Below are positions 27,228-35,373 of a stretch of DNA of 44,683 bases, piece after piece. The notes below the pieces were generated by a model that did no database searches, had not been told where the DNA came from, and was given only the letters and a program-made list of their open reading frames with translations. The position numbers and the translations under genes were made by a program. The stretch is taken from NCBI GenBank assembly GCA_003132525.1, contig PKXZ01000032.1, positions 1-44,683 on the forward strand. The letters are read 5' to 3'. This DNA is from Candidatus Dormiibacterota bacterium. GTDB taxonomy: Bacteria > Chloroflexota > Dormibacteria > Aeolococcales > Aeolococcaceae. How positions within the stretch are numbered: position 1 is the stretch's first letter; each line of letters begins with the position of its first letter.

Positions 27228-28297
27228 GCGCGGAGCTTCTGTCTCCGCCGCTCGAGATCCTCGCGCTGCGATTCGATGTCGGACATGGGCACCAGCACGG
27301 GCTCGAAGTCCATCCCGCGGATCCACACCATGCCCGGCTTCGCGGGGTTGAGCTTCTGCGGTATCTCCGGCAGGGGTTCGTCGCAGGCGAGCTTCACGAA
27401 GACGTAGGGCATGTTCACGCCGAGCTCGGTGAAGAACAGGTGGGTGGTGAAGAAGCGGCCGATGTTGATCTCGGTCGGGTTGGGAATCCCGCTGCGGTCG
27501 TAGGTGAGGTCGACGCCGAACAGCGCATCGGGTTCGGGATCGATTGCGAGCACGGCCGCCATGGCGATCTCGTCGACCTGCGGGTCGGACACCGTGATCG
27601 CTGCGCCGGTTGCCCCGGTGACCCCAGATTGCGAGACCTTCGAGAGCTCCCAGTAGAGGCGCTTGCGTCCTTGCGCGAGCACCAGCACGCCGTTGCGCCA
27701 GATCGACATCCAGGTGATCGTCTCGGGCTCGAGCAACTCGGACGCCGTGTAGCTGCCCCAGCCCTGCCGCAGGTCGAGCCACGACCGTGCCGTGTCGAGG
27801 TCGTGGACTGGAAGAGCGCCGCGGCCTCCTGCCCCGGTGGAATCGCGCAGCCACAAGTGGCCGCCAAAGTCGCCGAACGCGCGACGCAGGTCGGCCTCGC
27901 TGTGCACGACCATCGTCTCCGGCACCGTCAGGCCCGCCGCATGCCAGCGCTCGTAGGAGAGAAATTTGTCCTGGCAGATGAGGACCGTTTCGGCCGACGG
28001 CAGGAAGGTTCGAGCGTGCACCTCGGCTCGATGGTCCGAGAGGAAACGCACCTCGGCATCGTTCTGCGCATGGACGAGGTCGACGCGCTCCTCGTCGATG
28101 ATGTCGTTCAGCACCTCGAGGTAGGCAGGGTCACTCGCGAGGGGCACGAGGTACCGGCTGTCAGTTTCGGCGCGCATGAGCAGGAACTCGTCGGCGTCGG
28201 TGCCGACGAGGTCGAAGGGCTCGGGGGCAAGTCGTAACGACCGGACGAAGTTGGTCGACGGCGAACCGCCCGCCCCGGTGATGAGGATTCGCTTCAA
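27224..28297 (-). CDS. ATP-grasp ligase-like protein
   Basis: The product is 357 residues starting KRILITGAGGSPSTNFVRSL, the N-terminal Rossmann-like domain of biotin-carboxylase-type ATP-grasp enzymes. The ATP-binding region shows ICQDKFLSYERWHAAGLTVP, GGHLWLRDSTGAGGRGALPV (flexible loop) and a late FGVDLTYDRSGIPNPTEINIGRFF with the metal-binding Glu and Asn. Relatives add a carboxyl phosphate to an amine or thiol (carbamoyl-phosphate synthase-like, PylC-like, PurK-like). The target is unknown. It heads the coupled run ATP-grasp, epimerase, HAD, hemerythrin, which hints at a carboxylated or amidated sugar product. Confidence 0.85.
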   Translation of the reverse strand: MKRILITGAGGSPSTNFVRSLRLAPEPFDLVGTDADEFLLMRAETDSRYLVPLASDPAYLEVLNDIIDEERVDLVHAQNDAEVRFLSDHRAEVHARTFLPSAETVLICQDKFLSYERWHAAGLTVPETMVVHSEADLRRAFGDFGGHLWLRDSTGAGGRGALPVHDLDTARSWLDLRQGWGSYTASELLEPETITWMSIWRNGVLVLAQGRKRLYWELSKVSQSGVTGATGAAITVSDPQVDEIAMAAVLAIDPEPDALFGVDLTYDRSGIPNPTEINIGRFFTTHLFFTELGVNMPYVFVKLACDEPLPEIPQKLNPAKPGMVWIRGMDFEPVLVPMSDIESQREDLERRRQKLRA

Positions 28298-28413
28298 CGC
28301 CGGCCCCGGGCGCTCGTCTGGAGCATCGGCGCCATGGTAGCCCGGCCTGGTTCAGTCCTCCGCGGCGCGGTTGATCTGTTCCCTGGGGGTTTCCGGGCCG
28401 ATGATCCTGTCGC

Positions 28414-28746
28414 TCACTCGTTCGAGTCCTTCCAGCCGAAGTGCTTCCAGCGGAAGACCCCGGTCAGCCCGAGGCGGGAGACGTGGAGCTGCTGGAACTC
28501 CTCGTACTGGTCCGCCTGATCCTTGGTGACCGAGAGGTGCACCGCCTCGGTGGTGATTCGCTCGATGTCCGCGGCAGGCGCCAGGTAGTGCTTGCGACTG
28601 TGGGCGTGCTCGAAGACGATGCCGTGGAAGATGTCCTCGCTCGCGAGGGCGGCCACCTCCACGACCTTGCCGATATTGGTTCCGTCGCTCGTCACGACGG
28701 CCTCACCGGTCTTGACGGCGGTCCATGCGACTTGTTCTTCAGCCAT
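28414..28746 (-). CDS. PRC-barrel-like domain protein
   Basis: The product is 110 residues from the ATG at 28746; an ATG at 28755 is an alternative, and the ribosome site is weak at both. The first 75 residues follow the PRC-barrel pattern: TGEAVVTSDGTNIGKVVEVA, a beta-rich HGIVFEHAHSRKHYLAPAADI and AVHLSVTKDQADQY. The end is Trp/Lys/Arg-rich (GVFRWKHFGWKDS). Such proteins are small cytosolic factors; those in RimM-like families bind ribosomal or RNA-related partners, but this one has no such clue. Its start overlaps the end of the acyl-CoA dehydrogenase-like gene by 8 nt. Confidence 0.7.
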   Translation of the reverse strand: MAEEQVAWTAVKTGEAVVTSDGTNIGKVVEVAALASEDIFHGIVFEHAHSRKHYLAPAADIERITTEAVHLSVTKDQADQYEEFQQLHVSRLGLTGVFRWKHFGWKDSNE

Positions 28747-29746
28747 GCGGACCATCATAGAGCCGGTGCAATTGCGCGGCTTTGATGGCCGGCGTCTGTC
28801 CGAAGACGAGCAGGAACAACGCCTCGCGTGCGAGTCGCTGCGCGTGGTGGTCCATGGTGATGAAGCGGCCGCCACCCGAGACGACCAGCGTTGTTGCAGC
28901 TCGGAGGGCCAGCTCTGATGCGCGAGCACGCTGCTCCGGCATCGAGTCGGGTGTCGCCGCGTCGAGGGCGCGCCGGCACGCGACGAGCTCGGTGCCGAGT
29001 GGTTCGCTTTCCAGAAGCGCGGCGCATCGCCTGGCCACGCCCAGAGCGAGCGAGCCGTTGAGACGGAGGTTCGCCCGGTCTGCCGCCTGCCACGCATCGA
29101 AGTCCTGGATCGAGATCACGCGGTCCGCGGGAACGAGATGGTGGTCGAAGCTGACGGTCACCGTTGAACTCGCGTTCACCGCGGCGAGCCGGAGTGCCTC
29201 GGCGCGAAGGGTCGGGCCTGCGGCTGCGTCGACGAGCGCCCAGACGATGTCGCCGTCATCGCGTCTCGCCGCCGCCCGGACCACGTCCACGCGACCCCAG
29301 CCGGTCACCCAGGGTGCGAATCCGTTGAAGCGCCAGCCGGCGCCGTCGGGCTCGGCGGTGAGGATCGGAGGACCCGGCCGGCGCAGCCCCGAGAAGGCGA
29401 CACCCGCACGCACGGCGCCGCTGCACAGCCGGGCAAGCCAGGCATCGCGAAGCGCCGGCGGCGCACCGTCCAGGGCCCTGACCGCGCCGTGGTGCTGGAT
29501 CCAGACAAAGGCGGTGGTCAGGCATCCGGACGCGATGATCTCGATGACCTCGAGCGCCGTCGCGAGGTCGACCCCCATGCCTCCGGCGTCCCCGGGACCG
29601 ACGAGACCGTAGAACCCCGCTGCGGCGAGCCGGTCGAGGCGATCGACGGGGACGATCTCCGCAGCGTCGGCTTCGAGCGCTCCGGGAAACAGCACGTCGT
29701 CTGCGAGCTCACGAGCCAGCGCGACAGGGTCATGCGTCGCGTGCAT
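28739..29746 (-). CDS. Acyl-CoA dehydrogenase-fold flavoprotein
   Basis: The product is 335 residues, 40-60 shorter than a standard acyl-CoA dehydrogenase. The N-terminal helical part (LADDVLFPGALEADAAE, FYGLVGPGDAGGMGVDLATA), the beta middle domain (GWRFNGFAPWVTGWGRVDVV) and the C-terminal helices with HHAQRLAREALFLLVFGQTP follow the fold of acyl-CoA dehydrogenases and related two-component flavin monooxygenases (DszC/HpaH-like). The catalytic Glu of true dehydrogenases could not be placed. The reaction therefore remains open: oxidation of a CoA ester or flavin-dependent oxygenation. The adjacent WS/DGAT gene fits lipid metabolism. Confidence 0.8.
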   Translation of the reverse strand: MHATHDPVALARELADDVLFPGALEADAAEIVPVDRLDRLAAAGFYGLVGPGDAGGMGVDLATALEVIEIIASGCLTTAFVWIQHHGAVRALDGAPPALRDAWLARLCSGAVRAGVAFSGLRRPGPPILTAEPDGAGWRFNGFAPWVTGWGRVDVVRAAARRDDGDIVWALVDAAAGPTLRAEALRLAAVNASSTVTVSFDHHLVPADRVISIQDFDAWQAADRANLRLNGSLALGVARRCAALLESEPLGTELVACRRALDAATPDSMPEQRARASELALRAATTLVVSGGGRFITMDHHAQRLAREALFLLVFGQTPAIKAAQLHRLYDGPHG

Positions 29747-29769
29747 TCGACGTCCGGTGCAGCCCAGGG

Positions 29770-31299
29770 CTATGCGGGTCTGGGTTTCGCCGGCGTCCGC
29801 GTCCGCCGCCGGCGCGGTCGCACCGCGGCGTGGGCCGGTCGCTCCGGGAACTGGGGGACCGCGAGCGATTCGAGCTCGTCGGCAAGCCAGCCGGTCATGT
29901 CGCCCACGTCAGCCATGACGTCACGGTCGGCGACGATCCCGATGTCGAGGCTGCCGTTGTAGCTCATCACCGTGATGTTGAGACCAAGCCCATCCATGAT
30001 CACCGATACCGGGTAGATCGCCTCCAGAAGCGCGCCCGCACAGTAGAGCGGGATCTGCGGGCCTGGGACGTTCGACACCACGAGGTTCCATGTCGGGCGC
30101 AGGCGCGGGTTGCTGGTCCACGCGAACGTGAGCTGTGCGGCGCGCGTGAACAGCGCCGGCGGGATGAAATTGTTGGCGTCCTGGAGGAGCGACGCGGGCA
30201 ACAACTCATTGCGCTGCTTCATCTCCGCGAGCGACTCGTGGGTTGCACGCAGGCGATCGACGGGATCGGCGATCTCCGTGTGCAGCTCGACGCCGACGAG
30301 CAGGATCCGATTACCGAAGGTGCCCTGCTGCTCGGGGCTGCGCACGGACACCGGGATCTGCGCAATCAGCGGGTCCTTGCCGAGCTCGCGGTGCTTGAGC
30401 AACCAGCGGCGCACCGTGCCCGCACACATCGATACGACCACGTCATTGACGGTCACGCTGTGGATGTTCTTGACATCTTTGACAGCATCAAGAGGCAGCC
30501 GTCCGAAGACGATGCGCCGGTGTGCCGAGATGCGACCATTGAAGGACGTGTGCGGGGGCGTGGAGAGCTTGCGTCCGCTCACCACCGGGCTGCGCCGCAG
30601 TGCTGCCTGGAGACGCCGTCCCGCGGCGCCGACCAGGCTGGCACCGGGCAGGATGCTGAAGATGCCCACCTCTTCGAAGTTGGGGAGGGCTGCGGGCAGC
30701 GAGCGGAGCATGCGCAACGGGTACTGGGGAAGGCCGATCAGCCCTCGCGCCAGCATCTCGACTGGTGTCGGCATGCGATCGGGTCGGTCGTGCACCGGCT
30801 CGGGTGCCGTGCGGCCCCCCGGAGTGAGGTCGAGCAGCGATCCCAGGATCTCAGCCCCGGAAAGCCCGTCGATCACGGCGTGATGCACCTTGGTCATGAG
30901 CGCCACCCGGCCGTGCTCTAGCCCGTGAATGAGATAGATCTCCCAGAGCGGACGGCTGCGGTCGAGCGGGCGCGAGAAGATGCGCGCGACCTGTTCCTCG
31001 AGCTGCGCCATCGAGCCCGGCGGCACCAGAGCCAGCTCGCGGACATGGAAGTCGATGTCGAAATCGGGGTCGGTGACCCAGTAGTCGAAGTCGAGCCCGA
31101 AGGGCACCTCGGCGAGCCGCCATTTGAAGATCGGGATCAGCGGGAGGCGATCGAGGATCAGCTTCTGGAGGTCGCCGAGGCTGAGCGTCCCTCCCGGCGC
31201 CGTGGAGGGGTCGAGCACGAGCACACCGGTCACGTGACCGTAGATTCGCGGCGTCTCGAGCGCGAGGAACTGCGCGTCGAGGCTGGTGAGCTGGCGCAT
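29770..31299 (-). CDS. Wax ester synthase/diacylglycerol acyltransferase (WS/DGAT)
   Basis: The product is 509 residues. The ATG at 31299 begins MRQLTSLDAQFLALETPRIY, the usual start of the family; a longer reading from 31398 adds an unlikely basic leader. The catalytic motif HHAVIDG (HHxxxDG) is in KVHHAVIDGLSGAEILGSL, and the C-terminal SNVPGPQIPLYCAG and GLGLNITVMSYNG are family signatures. It esterifies a fatty alcohol or diacylglycerol with acyl-CoA to form storage lipid. The C-terminal tail is unusually basic (RPRRRRTRTPAKPRPA) and may hold the protein to membranes or lipid bodies; that is inference. The ribosome site is unclear. Confidence 0.93.
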   Translation of the reverse strand: MRQLTSLDAQFLALETPRIYGHVTGVLVLDPSTAPGGTLSLGDLQKLILDRLPLIPIFKWRLAEVPFGLDFDYWVTDPDFDIDFHVRELALVPPGSMAQLEEQVARIFSRPLDRSRPLWEIYLIHGLEHGRVALMTKVHHAVIDGLSGAEILGSLLDLTPGGRTAPEPVHDRPDRMPTPVEMLARGLIGLPQYPLRMLRSLPAALPNFEEVGIFSILPGASLVGAAGRRLQAALRRSPVVSGRKLSTPPHTSFNGRISAHRRIVFGRLPLDAVKDVKNIHSVTVNDVVVSMCAGTVRRWLLKHRELGKDPLIAQIPVSVRSPEQQGTFGNRILLVGVELHTEIADPVDRLRATHESLAEMKQRNELLPASLLQDANNFIPPALFTRAAQLTFAWTSNPRLRPTWNLVVSNVPGPQIPLYCAGALLEAIYPVSVIMDGLGLNITVMSYNGSLDIGIVADRDVMADVGDMTGWLADELESLAVPQFPERPAHAAVRPRRRRTRTPAKPRPA

Positions 31300-31360
31300 G
31301 GGCTTCGTCCAACACTGGCAGACCCGCGGAGAACGGTCAACTCGGCCCATTCGCCCGTGC

Positions 31361-32758
31361 ATGTGGGATCGTTCGGGGGTGCCCCCGGACATCGCCACGA
31401 TCGAAACCCCGGAGTTGGGCGACCGGAGCTACGTCATCTTCGCCGGCACGGGGGCAGTCGTCGTCGACCCGCAGCGGGACATCGATCGCGTGCTCGCCGT
31501 GCTCGCCGACCGGGGCGCGCAGTTGACTCACGTTGTCGAGACCCACATCCACAATGACTACGTCTCGGGAGGCTCCGAACTCGCCCGGGTCACGGGCGCC
31601 ACGCTCGTGATCCCGGCGGGGGAGGCGGTGGGCTACTCGCATCACGCCATCGCCGGCGGTGAGCGAATCGCGCTCGGCGATGCCTCCCTGCTGGGCCGGC
31701 ACACTCCCGGCCACACAGCGACCCATATGACGTACGTGCTGGAGGAGGGCGGGGTGCCGGTCGCCGCGTTCACCGGGGGCTCGATGCTTCTCGGCTCGGT
31801 CGGTCGGACCGACCTCTCGGGTCCGTGGGTGACCGATCGCCTCAGCCATCTCCAGCATCAGTCCGCGCGGCGGCTGTCCGACGAACTTCCCGATGACGCG
31901 GCGATCCTGCCCACCCACGGGTTCGGGAGCCTTTGCTCGGCAGGCTTCCCCGTCGGGGCGGCCGACACCGGCGATGCCCGCCATCAGCGCGCCGAGAACC
32001 CCGCGCTGCTCATGGACGAGGATCCGTTCGTTGCACGCCTGGTGTCCGGGCTGGACGCGTTTCCGCGCTACTACGCATACATCGGACCGAGAAACCGCGA
32101 GGGAGCGGGGAAGGCCGATCTCGAGCTGCCGCCGATCAGCGACGCACCCGACCTCGCCGACCGCGCTCGCACGGGCGAGTGGGTGATCGATCTGCGCGAC
32201 CGTCGCGAGTTCGCCGCACGCCACCTGATCGGGACGCTCGCGTTCGAGCTCACCGATCCCCTGGCGACGTATCTCGGCTGGCTGCTTCCCTGGGGGAGTC
32301 CGCTCAGCCTGCTCGCCCGGTCTCGAGATGACCTCGCGGCGGCCCGCCGTGCCCTGTCTCGGATCGGCATCGACAGGATCGCCGCCTGCGGCCTCACCGA
32401 GGGCGAGCACGGCGAGGACGTCTGGGCCGGCCTCGCGACCGGGTCGTACCCGGTCGTCGGCTTCGGCGACCTCAAGCCGTCCATCGGTGTCCCTGGCGAG
32501 GTCGTGGTGGACGTGCGTCTCGGCCGTGAGTGGCGCGAGGGTCATCTCGTCGGCGCGATGCACATCCCGCTCCACGAGCTTCCCGACCGCATTGACGAAG
32601 TACCGGCCGGAAGGGTCTGGGTGCATTGCGCAGCGGGCTATCGGGCGTCGGTCGCGGGGTCGTTGCTCGCACGGGCCGAGCGAAGCGTCATGGTCGTCAG
32701 TGACCAGTTTTCCAGCGCGGTCACCGCGGGGCTCGACATCGTCTCCGCCTTCGACTGA
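31361..32758 (+). CDS. Metallo-beta-lactamase fold/tandem rhodanese protein (persulfide dioxygenase-like)
   Basis: The product is about 465 residues from ATG 31361, with GTG 31379 as an alternative. The N-terminal domain has the metal motif ETHIHNDYVSGG (HxHxDY), then LGRHTPGHTATHMTY and LPTHGFGSLCSAG. This is the ETHE1/CstB-like persulfide dioxygenase group, in the HxHxDY form seen in this subfamily. Two rhodanese domains follow (about 265-355 and 375-465). The first (IDLRDRREFAARHLIGT) has no catalytic Cys. The second has it in VHCAAGYRASVAG. The protein probably oxidises sulfane sulfur and passes it between domains. It is divergent from the WS/DGAT gene, 61 nt apart, and 2 nt ahead of the CocE-type gene. 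Confidence 0.9.
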   Translation: MWDRSGVPPDIATIETPELGDRSYVIFAGTGAVVVDPQRDIDRVLAVLADRGAQLTHVVETHIHNDYVSGGSELARVTGATLVIPAGEAVGYSHHAIAGGERIALGDASLLGRHTPGHTATHMTYVLEEGGVPVAAFTGGSMLLGSVGRTDLSGPWVTDRLSHLQHQSARRLSDELPDDAAILPTHGFGSLCSAGFPVGAADTGDARHQRAENPALLMDEDPFVARLVSGLDAFPRYYAYIGPRNREGAGKADLELPPISDAPDLADRARTGEWVIDLRDRREFAARHLIGTLAFELTDPLATYLGWLLPWGSPLSLLARSRDDLAAARRALSRIGIDRIAACGLTEGEHGEDVWAGLATGSYPVVGFGDLKPSIGVPGEVVVDVRLGREWREGHLVGAMHIPLHELPDRIDEVPAGRVWVHCAAGYRASVAGSLLARAERSVMVVSDQFSSAVTAGLDIVSAFD

Positions 32759-32760
32759 AC

Positions 32761-34392
32761 TTGAGCCTCGCCACTCGCACCGCCGAGCTGCTCGCCCGGA
32801 TTCCGCCGGCCCACACTCGTGCAATCGAGGTCCGTCACGACATCGCGGTCGTCATGCCGGACGGGACCACGCTGCTGACCGATCGCTACTGGCCCCCTGG
32901 AGACGGCGGCGAGCCCGTGATCGTGATGCGCAGCCCCTACGGTCGCGGCACGGTCTGGGCGCTGGCGGCGAGGCTCTTCGCGGAGCGCGGATACCAGGTG
33001 ATCCTGCAGAGCTGTCGCGGGACCGGCGGCTCGGGCGGTGCATTCGACGCGTATCGAAACGAGCAGCAGGACGGGCTCACGACGCTTGCCTGGATCGAGG
33101 CGCAGCCGTGGTTCTCGGGGAAACTCGCGATGGCTGGGCCGAGCTATCTCGGCATCGTGCAATGGGCGGTTGCCGCCCACCCGCCGGCGTCGCTGCGCGC
33201 CATGGCTGCGCCGATCTCGTCTGCACGTGTGCGTGCATTCACCTATCCCGGTGGCAGCTTCTCGCTGGAGAGCTCACTTCGGTGGCTGGCCGTGCTGGCA
33301 GGCGAGCGTCGGAGGGGACGCACGCAGCTCCGTGAGCAGATCGCCGCGCGGCGGCGGATGGAGCGTGGCCTCACGACCCTTCCGCTTGGAGCAGCTGACA
33401 GCGCCGTGACCGGCGAGCGCTCCGCCTTCTACCAGGACTGGCTCGCCCGCATGGACGACGACGCCTTCTGGGCACCTGTCGAGTTCGACCGCGATCTCAG
33501 CTCGCTCACCGTGCCGGTCACGATGGTCACCGGCTGGTTCGACATGTTCCTGCCCGCGCAGCTCGCCGACTACGAGGCGCTGCGGGGTGCGGGGCGCAAC
33601 GTCCGGTTGACCGTGGGTCCCTGGAAGCACACCGATCCCGGCGTTGCCGGCGAGGCGCTGCGCGACGCGCTCGACTGGTTCGGCACCCACCTTCTTGACC
33701 GCGCCCCCGCCCGGCAACGGTCGCGAGTCCGCCTGTTCGTCGGTGGGGCGCGCCGGTGGATCGAGGTCGACGAGTGGCCGCCGCCCGCGCGCACCGTGCG
33801 CTGGCACCTGCACGCCGATGGCGTGCTCCACCCTCGAGCCCCCGGGAGGTCCGATCCGGATGGGTACCGCTACGACCCGTCCGATCCGACGCCCTCAGTG
33901 GGTGGCAGCCTGCTCGGCCGGTCCGGCGGGCCACGCGACAACCGTGCCCTCGAGCGGCGCGGCGATGTCCTCGTCTACAGCAGCGCGGCACTGGTGCGCG
34001 ACCTCGAGGTGATCGGCCCGATCGCTGCCGAGCTCCATGTGCGCTCCACCCTCGAACACACCGATTGGTTCGTGAGGCTTTGCGACGTCGCGCCGTCGGG
34101 GAAGTCGCGCAACATCTGCGACGGGCTGGTGCGCCTCACCCACACGTCATGGCGTGGGAGCGATGGTGTGGCGGTGGTCGAGGTCCGGCTCTGGCCCGCC
34201 GCCCATGTCTTCCGGCGCGGTCATCGGATTCGGGTGCTGGTCTCCAGCGGAGCGCACCCCAGGTTCGCTCGCAACCTGGGCGGAGCAGAGCCGCTCGCCA
34301 CCGGGGTCACCATGCACAGCGTCGACCAGGAGATCTGGCACGCCCCCGACCATCCGTCGGCGATCCTTCTCCCTGTGAGGGACGCCGGGTAG
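32761..34392 (+). CDS. CocE/NonD-family serine hydrolase
   Basis: The product is 543 residues from a TTG start 2 nt after the preceding stop, so probably cotranscribed. Characteristic stretches are VRHDIAVVMPDGTTLLTDRY at the N-terminus, the oxyanion-loop Tyr in MRSPYGRG, the nucleophile in MAGPSYLGIVQWA, the acid in VTGWFDMFL and the His in VGPWKHTDPG. The C-terminal beta-jelly-roll (from about residue 360) is the X-Pro dipeptidyl-peptidase-like domain of cocaine-esterase relatives. There is no signal peptide. Known relatives hydrolyse esters, amides or beta-lactam-like acyl bonds; the substrate here is unknown. Confidence 0.9.
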   Translation: MSLATRTAELLARIPPAHTRAIEVRHDIAVVMPDGTTLLTDRYWPPGDGGEPVIVMRSPYGRGTVWALAARLFAERGYQVILQSCRGTGGSGGAFDAYRNEQQDGLTTLAWIEAQPWFSGKLAMAGPSYLGIVQWAVAAHPPASLRAMAAPISSARVRAFTYPGGSFSLESSLRWLAVLAGERRRGRTQLREQIAARRRMERGLTTLPLGAADSAVTGERSAFYQDWLARMDDDAFWAPVEFDRDLSSLTVPVTMVTGWFDMFLPAQLADYEALRGAGRNVRLTVGPWKHTDPGVAGEALRDALDWFGTHLLDRAPARQRSRVRLFVGGARRWIEVDEWPPPARTVRWHLHADGVLHPRAPGRSDPDGYRYDPSDPTPSVGGSLLGRSGGPRDNRALERRGDVLVYSSAALVRDLEVIGPIAAELHVRSTLEHTDWFVRLCDVAPSGKSRNICDGLVRLTHTSWRGSDGVAVVEVRLWPAAHVFRRGHRIRVLVSSGAHPRFARNLGGAEPLATGVTMHSVDQEIWHAPDHPSAILLPVRDAG

Positions 34393-34842
34393 CTACCGAT
34401 GCGCCCCTGCGGGGACCGGTTCCCGCGGACTTTCCTCGACGCGGACGCCGTCATCCGGCGGAGCCTTGTCGATCCTTCGGATGGCGGTGATCCGCGTCGG
34501 CGGCGGCGTGTCGGGACGGATCGGAGGCTTCTCCGGGCCGTCATCGCCGCGACCGGGATCGTCGTCCGTCGTCGCCTGCTGGTTGTGGTCGTTATCGAAG
34601 GTAATCAGGTAGATCGACGCGATCAGGGTCATGGTGACCAGTGCGAACAATGAGAACGGGAGGCGCGCCAACCAGCTCAGGTTGTCCGGGAGCCCCGGCA
34701 TGAAGAGCACCAGGACCGCGCTGGCGATGCCGATGCCGGGCGGCATGAGCCAGACCCAGACGGTACGGCCTTCACGGTCGATCCCGAGCCGGCTCTCGAG
34801 TCGCCTGAAGAGGGCAGCGAGCCCGTCTTTGATTGAGGCCAT
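34393..34842 (-). CDS. Small two-helix membrane protein
   Basis: The product is 149 residues; CAGGAG lies before the ATG at 34842. A basic N-terminus (residues 1-28) is followed by two transmembrane segments (about 30-50 and 58-82). A long acidic, Pro/Asp/Arg-rich tail (DDDPGRGDDGPEKPP and on) is probably cytoplasmic or disordered. No family is recognised. Its stop abuts the stop of the CocE-type gene with no gap, and its start is only 36 nt from the divergent PH gene. Confidence 0.75.
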   Translation of the reverse strand: MASIKDGLAALFRRLESRLGIDREGRTVWVWLMPPGIGIASAVLVLFMPGLPDNLSWLARLPFSLFALVTMTLIASIYLITFDNDHNQQATTDDDPGRGDDGPEKPPIRPDTPPPTRITAIRRIDKAPPDDGVRVEESPREPVPAGAHR

Positions 34843-34878
34843 CTCCGTTCTCCTGACTTCAGTCTATCGTGGAATCAC

Positions 34879-35373
34879 ATGACAACTGTGGTGACCCAGC
34901 AGATCGTCGGCCCCGGAGAGCTGAAGCGGCTGTCGCCACGCTTCTGGCTTGCGCGCCAGACCCAGCTCGCCATCTTCTGGGGACCGGTCTTCCTCGCGTC
35001 ACTCGTGCTCGCGTTGCTCGTCAACGTCAGCGCCGCCGACCTGCTGCCGGTGGTCGTTGCGCTGCTTGCATGCACCGCGTGGCTGGTGGAGCGCGGGCGG
35101 TATCGCTCCTGGGGATACGCCGAGCGCGAGGACGACCTGATCGTGACCCGTGGCCTCATGTTTCGCCACGTCTCGGTGGTTCCGTACGGACGCATGCAGT
35201 TCATCGACGTGACTGCCGGACCGATCGATCGCGCCTTCGGACTCGCGACGGTCCAGCTGCACACCGCGGCTGCCGCAACAGACGCGCGCATCCCCGGCCT
35301 GGTCCGTGCCGACGCCGACGCGCTGCGCGACCGGCTGGCGATGGTGGGGGAGGCCAAGGCCACCGGCCTATGA
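34879..35373 (+). CDS. Bacterial PH-domain membrane protein, YdbS-like
   Basis: The product is 164 residues. Two hydrophobic segments (about residues 34-50 and 52-68) precede a bacterial pleckstrin-homology domain: DDLIVTRGLMFRHVSVVPYG, RMQFIDVTAGPIDRAFGLAT and VQLHTAAAA. This is the bPH2 pattern of YdbS/YdbT pairs. Its stop shares ATGA with the start of the YdbT-like gene. In Bacillus the pair contributes to resistance to membrane-active peptides; that role here is only an analogy. Confidence 0.88.
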   Translation: MTTVVTQQIVGPGELKRLSPRFWLARQTQLAIFWGPVFLASLVLALLVNVSAADLLPVVVALLACTAWLVERGRYRSWGYAEREDDLIVTRGLMFRHVSVVPYGRMQFIDVTAGPIDRAFGLATVQLHTAAAATDARIPGLVRADADALRDRLAMVGEAKATGL

